Below the pieces are notes generated by a model. It worked only from the letters and a program-made list of their open reading frames with translations. It was not told the origin of the DNA and searched no databases. From NCBI GenBank assembly GCA_017416885.1, contig JAFQAM010000164.1, forward strand, positions 1-7,654: a stretch of DNA of 7,654 bases, in the 5' to 3' direction. Shown piece after piece: positions 1 through 6,067 of this stretch. This DNA comes from Clostridia bacterium (GTDB lineage Bacteria; Bacillota; Clostridia; Oscillospirales; CAG-272). The translations under genes were made by a program, and so were the position numbers. Position 1 is the stretch's first letter; each line of letters begins with the position of its first letter.

Positions 1-1014
1 GCTTCAATGTCAGTAGGAGATCATTTACATCCGCTTGGCAAAATTGATAAGAGTACATATAATATCATTGGTCACGCATTTGAATATGCTGATAAAATAG
101 AGAAGTATTCTAAAAACACTAAAGCGTATTCTGATATTGCTATGTGGTCAAGCCACAATTCTGATGCAGACATGGGTTGCTCAAAGATGCTTCAAATTAT
201 GCATCTTGAATATGATGTATTAGAGTCAGGCGATGATATTTCAAAATACAACTGTATTGTTTTACCTGACTGTGTTAAGCTTTCAAATCAGGACAAATCA
301 AATTTAGTAGAATTTGCTAACAATGGCGGAAAGCTTATAGTAAGCGGAAATAGTGTATTTGATGAACTTGGTATCAAAAGCCTTGGTTCAAACGGCTTTG
401 ATTTAGACTATATTGAATGTGAAATAGATGAGATTTGCACACCGTTCCTTGCTTATTCTAATGCAAATAAGGTAGAATGTGACGGCGAGGTATTAGCGTC
501 CCTTCACGAGCCGTATTTCAACCGTAGAGTTACTCATTTCTGCGGTCACGCAAACACTCCGTTTAAAATGGAAAAAGCAAGCTATCCTGCGCTCGTTAAA
601 AAGGATAACATTTTATATTTCGCACATCCTGTATTTTCTGCATATAATAAATCAGGAAACTATATATTGCAAAAGTATATAATGAAGGGATTTAATAATA
701 TTTACAATAAATCCTTAAAAATTGAGGGATTACCTTCTTGCGGTAGAGTTAGAATGAGAAAAAGCGAGTTAGAGCATTTCTATGCGCTACACCTACTTTA
801 TGCACCGCCTGTTAATCGCGGAAATGTATGCCTGCTTGAGGATTTCCCTGAATTAAATAATATACAGGTTACTTTCAAAATAAGCGAAAAAGTTAAGGCG
901 GTTATTTCTCAACCCGACGGCATAGAAATTCCTTTTGTTCAAGCAGAAAATGAGCTTAAATTTACTGTTGATAAATTTAGCCTACATAAGCTTATTGAAA
1001 TAAAATATGAATAA
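1..1014 (+). CDS. C-terminal part of a glycoside hydrolase with a beta-galactosidase-trimerisation-like domain (GHL6/GH151-like), 5' truncated
   Basis: The frame is open from base 1 (Ala-Ser-Met-Ser-Val-Gly-Asp-His), so the Met at base 7 is most likely internal and the true start lies outside the window; about 337 residues remain. The opening SVGDHLHP...GKID stretch resembles the last strands of the TIM barrel in GHL6-type hydrolases, a group that includes GH151 alpha-L-fucosidases. Residues about 40-215 look like the Rossmann-like trimerisation domain seen in GH42 and relatives: a hydrophobic strand followed by CIVLPDCVKLS, then a GGKLIVSG strand-turn. The last ~100 residues look like a beta-sandwich that ends the protein. 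The catalytic residues are not in view, so the substrate cannot be read; fucose or another plant or mucin sugar is a guess. No signal peptide can be judged. No terminator follows, so transcripts may run into the lipoprotein gene 86 bases downstream. Family assignment is from recalled sequence pattern. Confidence 0.7.
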   Translation, partial: ASMSVGDHLHPLGKIDKSTYNIIGHAFEYADKIEKYSKNTKAYSDIAMWSSHNSDADMGCSKMLQIMHLEYDVLESGDDISKYNCIVLPDCVKLSNQDKSNLVEFANNGGKLIVSGNSVFDELGIKSLGSNGFDLDYIECEIDEICTPFLAYSNANKVECDGEVLASLHEPYFNRRVTHFCGHANTPFKMEKASYPALVKKDNILYFAHPVFSAYNKSGNYILQKYIMKGFNNIYNKSLKIEGLPSCGRVRMRKSELEHFYALHLLYAPPVNRGNVCLLEDFPELNNIQVTFKISEKVKAVISQPDGIEIPFVQAENELKFTVDKFSLHKLIEIKYE

Positions 1015-1039
1015 TTCGTAAATTAGATTTAATATTTAG

Positions 1040-1068
1040 TTGACATTTTTGTAAAAGTATGATACAAT
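1040..1068 (+). promoter_or_regulatory. Sigma-A-type promoter of the small lipoprotein gene
   Basis: A perfect TTGACA at 1040-1045 is separated by 17 bases from TACAAT at 1063-1068. A TG one base upstream of the -10 (1060-1061) makes it an extended -10. Transcription should start near 1075, leaving a leader of only about 25 bases that holds the ribosome binding site AAGGAGG (1085-1091), 8 bases before the ATG. Confidence 0.85.
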
Positions 1069-1099
1069 TAATACATCATATATTAAGGAGGATACTTAA

Positions 1100-1444
1100 A
1101 TGAAAAATCTTGTTAAAGTAATGGCAGTTATGCTCGTACTTGTTATGGCAGTTGCTTGCTTAGCATCTTGTGGCAAAAAGCTTTCCGGTGAATACAAGGA
1201 AGCAATCACAGGCAACATTGTTTACAAATTCAGTGGTAGCAAGTATACTCAAACAATTGACAATATCATCGGTGATGATACTGTAATTGAAGGAAAGTAC
1301 GAAATTGATGAAGATGCAGGAAAAATCACATTCACATACGAAGTTGACGGTGAAGAAAAATCTTCAACTGAAAACTTTGCTGAAGGTGAAGAAAACGGCG
1401 TTAAATACATCAAAATTGGTATTTTAAAGTATAATAAGAAATAA
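1100..1444 (+). CDS. Small secreted lipoprotein, possibly lipocalin-like/DUF5640-like
   Basis: This encodes a 114-residue protein with a lipoprotein signal peptide: Lys-rich start, hydrophobic stretch to about residue 20, then lipobox Leu21-Ala-Ser-Cys24 followed by Gly-Lys-Lys. The mature chain of about 90 residues should be lipid-anchored on the outer face of the membrane. It is acidic and has short alternating strands (SGEYKEAITGNIVYKFSGSKYT, then EGKYEIDEDAGKITFTYE, then GVKYIKIG), a rhythm seen in small Clostridial lipoproteins with a lipocalin-like or DUF5640-like beta-barrel. No catalytic motif is visible. The start is supported by AAGGAGG 8 bases upstream and by the promoter at 1040-1068. 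It appears to be transcribed alone and ends in a hairpin region facing the convergent operon. The lipoprotein assignment is strong; the fold is inferred and the function unknown. Confidence 0.88.
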   Translation: MKNLVKVMAVMLVLVMAVACLASCGKKLSGEYKEAITGNIVYKFSGSKYTQTIDNIIGDDTVIEGKYEIDEDAGKITFTYEVDGEEKSSTENFAEGEENGVKYIKIGILKYNKK

Positions 1445-1480
1445 TTTTAAAGGAGTCTTCTATGAAGGCTCCTTTAAAAT
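1444..1480 (+). terminator. Long hairpin immediately after the lipoprotein gene
   Basis: Arms 1444-1460 and 1464-1480 pair over 17 positions with one G-T wobble (1456/1468) and a 3-base loop. The left arm begins in the last base of the stop codon. The outer pairs are A/T, so the usual T-run is part of the stem (CTCCTTTAAAATATT) and no separate U-tract follows. It probably ends lipoprotein transcription with help from the next hairpin. It may also act on the opposite strand. Confidence 0.6.
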
Positions 1481-1490
1481 ATTAAAAATT

Positions 1491-1518
1491 AAGCCCCATC
1501 TACTTAGATGAGGCTTTT
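1491..1518 (-). terminator. Terminator of the VTC/DUF4956 operon, perhaps bidirectional
   Basis: Arms 1491-1501 and 1506-1516 enclose the loop ACTT-type tetrabase at 1502-1505. The single non-Watson-Crick position is C/A on the + strand but G-U on the - strand, so the hairpin is better paired in the leftward transcript. Reading leftward, the stem is followed by AATTTTTAATATTTT, a good U-tract. In the rightward direction it is followed by CTTTTGTATT and could serve as backup for the lipoprotein gene. It sits 3 bases beyond the end of the DUF4956 gene. Confidence 0.75.
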
Positions 1519-1521
1519 GTA

Positions 1522-2229
1522 TTATAATTCATCAGAATTTGTAAGCTGCCTTGAACAGAGAATATCAAGATTTGCATTTCTTTGTCTTATTTCATCAATG
1601 AAAATCTTTTCTTGCTTAGGATCCTTTAATTGAATATCGTATGTAAGCTGGAATATAGTGCCTAAATTCTTAAGCTTTACCTTGATTAATGTATGATTAT
1701 TTGTGTATTTTTCAAATAAATCATCAAAAATATCTGTATAGTCAAGCTCCTCTGGAATTGAGACCTTAAGAGTTCTGCGCTTTGGACTTGATTCGCCGAA
1801 TTTAGTTAAAGTAAATATTACTAACATTGCTTCAACAATCAATACAAGAATAATTGCAATATAAATATATCCAAGACCTGTTGTTAAACCGACAGCCATA
1901 GCCAAGAAAATTTGAGTAATTTCTTTAGCGGAGCCTTGAGCAGAACGGAATCTTGTAAGCGCAAATACACCGCCAACAGCAACTGCAGCGCCTATGCTAC
2001 CACTTACCAACATAATAAGTACACAAACGATTGGTGGTAAGATTGCCATTGTAATAACTAAAGTTTTAGAGAATTGGTTTTTATACATATATACAAATGC
2101 TGCAATTAAACCAAGAGCAATAGCCACGCCAATGCAAGTGAAAAACATCCACGGCTTAATTATAGTCATCGGCTCTCCAAAGTCATCATATCCTTTATCG
2201 AATATACTTTTTACTATCCATTCTAACAT
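1522..2229 (-). CDS. DUF4956 family membrane protein
   Basis: This encodes 235 residues. Hydrophobic segments lie at about residues 28-49, 56-77, 79-92 and 106-141, followed by a charged, probably cytoplasmic tail (145-235). The block from residue 86 to 103 (GGVFALTRFRSAQGSAKE) is the most recognisable part of the DUF4956 family. The molecular function of the family is not established. In Firmicutes its genes commonly sit beside a VTC-type polyphosphate polymerase gene, as here. By analogy with yeast, where Vtc1 and the Vtc4 membrane part form a channel for the growing chain, I infer that it anchors the partner to the membrane or moves polyphosphate across it. Its ATG overlaps the stop of the upstream gene (TAATG, sharing base 2229), and GAAGGAG (2237-2243) lies 7 bases upstream, so translation of the two is probably coupled. 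It is the last gene of the operon. Confidence 0.88.
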   Translation of the reverse strand: MLEWIVKSIFDKGYDDFGEPMTIIKPWMFFTCIGVAIALGLIAAFVYMYKNQFSKTLVITMAILPPIVCVLIMLVSGSIGAAVAVGGVFALTRFRSAQGSAKEITQIFLAMAVGLTTGLGYIYIAIILVLIVEAMLVIFTLTKFGESSPKRRTLKVSIPEELDYTDIFDDLFEKYTNNHTLIKVKLKNLGTIFQLTYDIQLKDPKQEKIFIDEIRQRNANLDILCSRQLTNSDEL

Positions 2230-3038
2230 TATACTACTCCTTCTATCGGATAATCTTGGGCGATATTTACCTCAGTCATATCAGATTCTATAATATTTTG
2301 TTCATATAAAAGTCTTGGATTGCCCGTTGAGATAGGCTTAGCTCCAATTTTTTTAGCTAACATTGTCTTATATGCTGTACCAACCTTGGAAAACGAGGTA
2401 GAGTAAACCTTTAATTTTGACAAAAGATTTACTAACCATAGAGGAGCCATTTTTGGTACCTTTATTTCCATGATAACATAGTTATCCGGTAGCAGCTGCT
2501 CGCCATATGATCCCAATCTCAGGTCAAGATCATAGTCACGCCAAGTTATATTTTTATCAAAGGTTATTCTTATTTCGCTATTTTCTTTATAGAAAAAAGC
2601 AGAGCGATCATAAGAAATATAAAATTGTGGACAAATACCACTGTATAGCTTTAGAAAATAATTAATTTCTTTTGTAATTTGCGTATTTGAATCAATTTCC
2701 TGTCCATTGAGATAATCAATGGCTTTTGTATAATTCATATGAATACGCCTTTTATATACAATTTTATTAAATTTTCGTTTAACCTCAACAAAGGCGGTTG
2801 TATCATCATTGGGAATACCGTATGTACGAAGTCGAAGCTTTTCTTTGAATACAGGTTTATCTACCGATCTTCTTACCAAAACAAAATCCGGAGTATCGTA
2901 ATAAATATTACAAATTTTAGTCTCTCCGTATTTATCTGGGTCAAAACGCCTGTCAATTTCCTCCTTGATAGCGAGAAATTGCTCTGGATTTAATAAAAAC
3001 TTTTTTTCATATCTTTTAAAAGTTACACCAAATGCCAT
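2229..3038 (-). CDS. Polyphosphate polymerase (VTC) domain protein
   Basis: This encodes 269 residues, essentially a stand-alone VTC catalytic domain (CYTH-like tunnel fold) with no SPX domain and no membrane segment. It resembles the part of yeast Vtc4 that builds polyphosphate from the gamma-phosphate of ATP. Key basic and acidic residues appear in the expected order: Tyr10-Glu11-Lys-Lys13, YYDTPD at 46-51, KLRLR with Arg69 and Arg71, FVEVKRK with Glu85 and Lys87, YDR with Arg145, RITFD with Arg157 and Asp161, MEIKVP with Glu191 and Lys193, and FSK with Lys218. These probably line the tunnel that binds triphosphate and the metal; the equivalence to Vtc4 residues is by analogy, not alignment. 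The start is supported by CCCTCCTTT (3045-3053, reading AAAGGAGGG on the - strand). It is the first gene of a two-gene operon with the DUF4956 gene. Some bacterial VTC-like proteins have no proven activity, so polymerase function is likely but not certain. Confidence 0.9.
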   Translation of the reverse strand: MAFGVTFKRYEKKFLLNPEQFLAIKEEIDRRFDPDKYGETKICNIYYDTPDFVLVRRSVDKPVFKEKLRLRTYGIPNDDTTAFVEVKRKFNKIVYKRRIHMNYTKAIDYLNGQEIDSNTQITKEINYFLKLYSGICPQFYISYDRSAFFYKENSEIRITFDKNITWRDYDLDLRLGSYGEQLLPDNYVIMEIKVPKMAPLWLVNLLSKLKVYSTSFSKVGTAYKTMLAKKIGAKPISTGNPRLLYEQNIIESDMTEVNIAQDYPIEGVV

Positions 3039-3064
3039 AGTAATCCCTCCTTTATAACATAATT

Positions 3065-3093
3065 ATAATATCATAATATTTTGAATTTGTCAA
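3065..3093 (-). promoter_or_regulatory. Sigma-A-type promoter of the VTC/DUF4956 operon
   Basis: On the - strand, TTGACA (plus-strand TGTCAA at 3088-3093) is followed after 17 bases by TATTAT (3065-3070), with TGA directly before it, giving an extended -10. A TATAAT lies 3 bases further along the same run. The leader to the ATG is about 20 bases, too short for a riboswitch. Confidence 0.82.
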
Positions 3094-3189
3094 CCAATTT
3101 GAACAAATTATATACATTAAAACGCATAAAATATGTTAATTTCAACAATATGTATTGCATACTATTCATATTACATATTTATACTTAAA

Positions 3190-3241
3190 AAATCTTTAAA
3201 CCAAAAAGCACGATTAATTTTGAAATCGTGCTTTTTGGTTT
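3190..3241 (-). terminator. Intrinsic terminator of the 58-residue protein gene
   Basis: Arms 3198-3215 and 3224-3241 pair perfectly over 18 bases (core GCACGAT/ATCGTGC) with an 8-base loop. On the - strand the hairpin is followed by AAAGATTTTTTAAG, a U-tract. The stem includes the first two transcribed bases of the TAA stop codon of the small gene at 3240-3242. The remaining gap between this terminator and the VTC promoter (3094-3189) is AT-rich, and I see nothing further in it. Confidence 0.85.
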
Positions 3242-3416
3242 ATTTTAAATTCATCATGCTTGAAACATTATCTGTCATTGTGTTTGAAATAGTCTTCATT
3301 TTTTTCGCCATTTTTTTATTGCCTGCCACAAGCATAGTTGCTGTAGCTCCTATTGCTAAGCCGATTGCCATTCCCTTTAAAATTGTACTGCCTTTGCTTT
3401 TTGTTTTATTGCTCAT
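3240..3416 (-). CDS. 58-residue membrane-anchored small protein, unknown function
   Basis: Translation on the - strand from the ATG at 3416 gives 58 residues: a Lys-rich start (MSNKTKSKGS), one hydrophobic segment at about residues 15-31 with small-residue spacing (GMAIGLAIGATATMLVAG), then a basic linker (NKKMAKKMK) and a Ser/Thr/Met-rich end (VSSMMNLK). AAAGGAG lies 7 bases upstream (plus-strand CTCCTTT at 3424-3430), and a perfect terminator overlaps its stop codon, so the frame is flanked by proper expression signals. The pattern resembles small YtxH-like proteins of Clostridia, which have one membrane helix followed by a basic tail; this likeness is recalled, not aligned. It is probably a single-pass protein with its charged tail in the cytoplasm. 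It is transcribed alone, divergently from the pdaA-like gene. No clear promoter is visible upstream. A hydrophobic frame on the opposite strand is its antisense image. Confidence 0.78.
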   Translation of the reverse strand: MSNKTKSKGSTILKGMAIGLAIGATATMLVAGNKKMAKKMKTISNTMTDNVSSMMNLK

Positions 3417-3541
3417 AATTTTTCTCCTTTGTTTTTATTTATTATTTTCACATAGAGAATAAAAAATACAATTTTTGAAAATATTTTAATGTTTATTAAT
3501 CGCGAAACTTCATAAAATAAATTTGCAAGGAAGGTGAACTA
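3417..3541. other. Divergent intergenic region between the small gene and the pdaA-like gene
   Basis: These 125 bases must drive transcription in both directions. They hold the ribosome binding sites of both genes (CTCCTTT at 3424-3430 for the left gene; AAGGAAGGTG before 3542 for the right). I find no convincing sigma-A promoter on either strand. GTTTA at 3491-3495 followed by CATAAAATA at 3511-3519 is only weakly like a forespore sigma-F/G promoter and is not called. Confidence 0.5.
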
Positions 3542-4318
3542 ATGAAAAAATATTCATTAAGCATTTGTACAATATTTTTGCTGTTGTTATTTTCTATGAA
3601 TATTAGTGCATCTGCTTTGTCTTGGTATTGTAAAAGAAACAATTGTCATACTCAACCAGAATTAGGCAACGATTTAAAAATAGCAGAAAACTATGATGTA
3701 TATTGGTGCGATAAAAATCACACATCTATGCTTGATGATGATAAGGTGATATATTTAACCTTTGATGCAGGATATGAAAACGGTAATGTTGAAAAAATAC
3801 TTGATGCGCTTAAAGCAGAAAATGTTACGGCAACCTTTTTTATTCTTGATAATATGATAATTAAAAATTGTGATATTGTGAAAAGAATGATTGAAGAGGG
3901 TCACACGGTTGCAAATCACACATTAAAGCACAAGGATATGAGTAAGATTACTAACATCAATGATTTTGAAAACGAGTTATCATCCCTGGAAAAGCTGTTT
4001 GAAAAAGAATTTGGAGTAAAAATGGCTAAATACTATAGGCCTCCCGAAGGAAAATTTACTGAAGCAAATTTGAAATACGCGCAGGATTTAGGGTATAAAA
4101 CAATAATGTGGTCATTTGCATATGCGGACTGGGATAACAGCAATCAACCGTCATGTGAATATGCTTTAAATAAAATTTTAAATAATGTTCATAACGGCGA
4201 GGTGATGCTGCTTCATCCTACATCCGCTACTAATGCAGAAATAATGCCTGCATTAATCAAGGAGCTTAAGAAGCAAGGATTTAGATTTGGTGATATGGAT
4301 GAATTATGTGCATTCTAA
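3542..4318 (+). CDS. pdaA: PdaA-like polysaccharide deacetylase (spore-cortex delta-lactam type)
   Basis: This encodes 258 residues with a signal peptide: MKK, hydrophobic core about residues 6-19, and a likely cleavage after Ala23-Ser-Ala25. The carbohydrate esterase 4 (NodB) domain runs from about residue 68 to the end. The first motif is TFDAGYENG (73-81), with Ala in place of the second Asp of the usual TFDDG; this is typical of PdaA and not damage. Other motifs are Asn125-His-Thr...His130 for the metal, Arg166-Pro-Pro168, the PdaA-type FAYADWDNSNQPS (192-204) and LLHPTSATNAE with catalytic His225. In Bacillus, PdaA removes the acetyl group from muramic acid after CwlD acts, leading to the muramic delta-lactam that marks spore cortex for germination enzymes. 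The start is supported by AAGGAAGGTG just upstream. Its end overlaps the next deacetylase gene by 20 bases. The family call is firm; a sporulation role is inferred from the family. Confidence 0.88.
   Translation: MKKYSLSICTIFLLLLFSMNISASALSWYCKRNNCHTQPELGNDLKIAENYDVYWCDKNHTSMLDDDKVIYLTFDAGYENGNVEKILDALKAENVTATFFILDNMIIKNCDIVKRMIEEGHTVANHTLKHKDMSKITNINDFENELSSLEKLFEKEFGVKMAKYYRPPEGKFTEANLKYAQDLGYKTIMWSFAYADWDNSNQPSCEYALNKILNNVHNGEVMLLHPTSATNAEIMPALIKELKKQGFRFGDMDELCAF
4289..4294 (+). promoter_or_regulatory. Ribosome binding site deciding the start of the second deacetylase
   Basis: GGTGAT matches the 3' part of the full AAGGAGGTGAT ribosome-binding consensus and lies 4 bases before the ATG at 4299, the correct alignment for that part. 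It lies inside the upstream coding sequence, as expected for translational coupling. Competing starts are TTG 4287 and GTG 4290, which could use AAGGA at 4275-4279. Confidence 0.5.
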
Positions 4319-4988
4319 GCTTAAATCAATATTTATATTGTGCTTAATATTTTTGTTTTTAACCTCAATGAATTTTAAAGAAAATAAAACTGTTTATAGC
4401 TCAAATTCTAAAAGTAATAACAAAATAGCTTTAACCTTTGATGATGGACCTCATCCTAAAATAACACCAAAAATTTTAGATTTGTTAAGTAAATACGGAA
4501 TAAAGGCAACATTTTTTGTCATAGGAGTCAATATAGATAATTATCCTGAGCCATTAGGGCGAATTGTATCCGAGGGACATGAAATTGGTAATCATACAAA
4601 TTCTCATACGATATTAAAATCTGTTGACAAAATGAAAATTTTTGAGGAAATCAAGCATTGCGAGGATAAGATTTTAAAAGCGACAGGAGTTCAACCAAAG
4701 GTATTAAGACCTCCATGCGGAATGTACGATGAAGAATTAGTAGATATTGCAAATCTAAAAGACTATAAAATTATTTTGTGGAATATTGACACACACGATT
4801 GGGCGCATATGTCTAAATCAAAAATAATAAATAGTGTTTATAAAGAGGTCAAGGGTGGAGACATTATTTTATTTCATGATTATATTTCAGGCGAAAATCA
4901 TACCATAGAAGCACTCGAGGTATTAATTCCAATGCTTTTGCAAAATGGTTATGAGTTTGTTACGGTGAGTCAACTTTTACAATACTAA
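4299..4988 (+). CDS. CE4 polysaccharide deacetylase (NodB/PgdA-like)
   Basis: From the ATG at 4299 this encodes 229 residues. A hydrophobic segment at residues 10-24 is a signal peptide or membrane anchor, placing the enzyme outside the membrane; no clear cleavage site is seen. The NodB domain has all five expected motifs: TFDDG (46-50, with catalytic base Asp48 and metal ligand Asp49), His99-Thr-Asn-Ser-His103 for the metal, Arg137-Pro-Pro-Cys-Gly141, the WNIDTHDW block (161-168), and LFHD with His193. It therefore keeps the full catalytic set and should remove N-acetyl groups from GlcNAc in peptidoglycan or a related polymer. It differs from its upstream neighbour in having the canonical DDG motif and a CE4-type WNxDxxDW block. 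The reading frame could extend up to 4 residues upstream to TTG 4287, but the ATG is better placed. The 20-base overlap with the pdaA-like gene implies coupled expression. Substrate is inferred. Confidence 0.86.
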   Translation: MNYVHSKLKSIFILCLIFLFLTSMNFKENKTVYSSNSKSNNKIALTFDDGPHPKITPKILDLLSKYGIKATFFVIGVNIDNYPEPLGRIVSEGHEIGNHTNSHTILKSVDKMKIFEEIKHCEDKILKATGVQPKVLRPPCGMYDEELVDIANLKDYKIILWNIDTHDWAHMSKSKIINSVYKEVKGGDIILFHDYISGENHTIEALEVLIPMLLQNGYEFVTVSQLLQY

Positions 4989-5024
4989 AAAGCACACTAC
5001 CCGAAATTCGGGTAGTGTGCAAAT
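4985..5024. terminator. Bidirectional intrinsic terminator between the deacetylases and the DUF624 gene
   Basis: GCACACTACCCG at 4992-5003 pairs perfectly with CGGGTAGTGTGC at 5009-5020, extended by one A-T pair inside. Rightward it is followed by AAATTTTATA. Leftward it is followed by TTTTTAGTA, a stronger U-tract. It lies 3 bases past the stop at 4988 and 5 bases from the end of the convergent gene at 5026, serving both. Confidence 0.92.
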
Positions 5025-5025
5025 T

Positions 5026-6057
5026 TTATATACTGTTTGTGTCAGTATTAATGACTGTGTCTTCGTTTAAATCAGAATAATCCGCTTCTTCGTCATCATA
5101 GTCAATTTTATAAATAAGTCTTTTTCTGTCCTTTTCATCAACCATATATTGTAAAATAACAGGATAAGACGCATAAACACCGATAAAGTCACAAATTGCT
5201 ATGGTGATAATGAACGGCAGTAATACGCCAAGAGGCATAAATATAACAAAAAGAGCATAGTTAAGTAAAATAACTGCTATTACGCCGAGCATTGCCATTA
5301 AATTTCGTTTTATTCCTAAAATTACAAAGAAAACAGAGTTTTTTATTATGTGCTTAAGCTTTAAATCAAAGGTGAATGTCATAATATATGCATAGTTTCT
5401 TATAAACGAATATACTATCAGCATAGCTATTGTAAAGAAGAACATAATATTATCCATTGTGCTTCTGCCGTACGCATTAAATAAAACATAAATGTTATAG
5501 CAAAACATTCCTATAAAAAGAGTGTCTATAATACCGAGAATTAATGCTTGCTTTAAATTTCTTTTAACTACATAGAAAAAGTCAGAAAGAGGGAAGACTG
5601 CTTCACCGCTCATTACATTTCTATAAATATATGTTGTACCGATTTTAGTAAAGCCCAATGTAAAAATCACAAGTGCGCCAAGGACGAAAAATACAATTGT
5701 GGGAGTATTAACCACGGTAGTTTCTGTGTGTATACCGAATAAATTCGATAAAACTGATGTTTCTGCGGTGTTTTCAAATTTTGTTGCACCATATACAGGC
5801 CCCCAGGATTGATATAGAGGGGCTGATGCGGTTTCACTAAGAAAACCGGAAAGCGCGATGAAAATAAAAAACAGAGGGAAATTTCCAAAAACAAAAATCA
5901 AGTTTGCGCTTAATAGCTTTCCAAGCTTTTTCCACAAAACCTTAAAAAAATTGGCGATATTTGGTTTTTCTAATGCGTTAACATCTAATTTATCATTATC
6001 CTTGTTTGCGCCCTTAAAATACCAATCAAAGATGTTGAACCTTTTCTTTTCACTCAT
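5026..6057 (-). CDS. DUF624/YesL-like multi-pass membrane protein
   Basis: This encodes 343 residues. A charged N-terminal region (1-47) precedes hydrophobic segments at about 50-72, 118-137, 171-193, 202-220 and a long C-terminal stretch (about 236-300) that probably holds two or three helices. The most telling part is residues 138-175 (KIGTTYIYRN...GEAVFPLSDFF...NLKQALILG), which matches the DUF624/YesL pattern of a 'G-Y-R...G...F-DFF...N-KQA' block. The tail after about 310 is very acidic (DDEEADYSDLNED) and probably cytoplasmic. In Bacillus, YesL lies in a pectin-derived sugar locus, but the family has no proven biochemical role and no sugar gene adjoins this copy. A long polar loop at about 73-117 separates the first two helices. 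AGGAT just upstream overlaps the proC stop codon, and the gap to proC is 10 bases, so both genes share a transcript. The family call is from recalled pattern. Confidence 0.78.
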   Translation of the reverse strand: MSEKKRFNIFDWYFKGANKDNDKLDVNALEKPNIANFFKVLWKKLGKLLSANLIFVFGNFPLFFIFIALSGFLSETASAPLYQSWGPVYGATKFENTAETSVLSNLFGIHTETTVVNTPTIVFFVLGALVIFTLGFTKIGTTYIYRNVMSGEAVFPLSDFFYVVKRNLKQALILGIIDTLFIGMFCYNIYVLFNAYGRSTMDNIMFFFTIAMLIVYSFIRNYAYIMTFTFDLKLKHIIKNSVFFVILGIKRNLMAMLGVIAVILLNYALFVIFMPLGVLLPFIITIAICDFIGVYASYPVILQYMVDEKDRKRLIYKIDYDDEEADYSDLNEDTVINTDTNSI

Positions 6058-6067
6058 TATAATATCC

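Noticed and set aside
1085..1480. GGAG-rich inverted repeat around the lipoprotein gene as a mobile element end
   Set aside because: The repeat is explained by a terminator hairpin. No transposase, target duplication or matching outer repeat is present.
1994..2293. Rightward frame over the DUF4956 gene and its overlap with the VTC gene
   Set aside because: It is a shadow of well-supported coding sequence on the other strand, with no expression signals.
3133..3462. Rightward 109-residue hydrophobic frame
   Set aside because: It is antisense to the 58-residue gene and crosses that gene's terminator. Its Phe/Leu/Ile-rich make-up is what the complement of Lys/Asn-rich codons gives, and it lacks a ribosome binding site.
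3491..3519. Possible sigma-F/G promoter before the pdaA-like gene (GTTTA ... CATAAAATA)
   Set aside because: The spacing and the GG part of the -10 do not fit the Bacillus consensus well enough to call.
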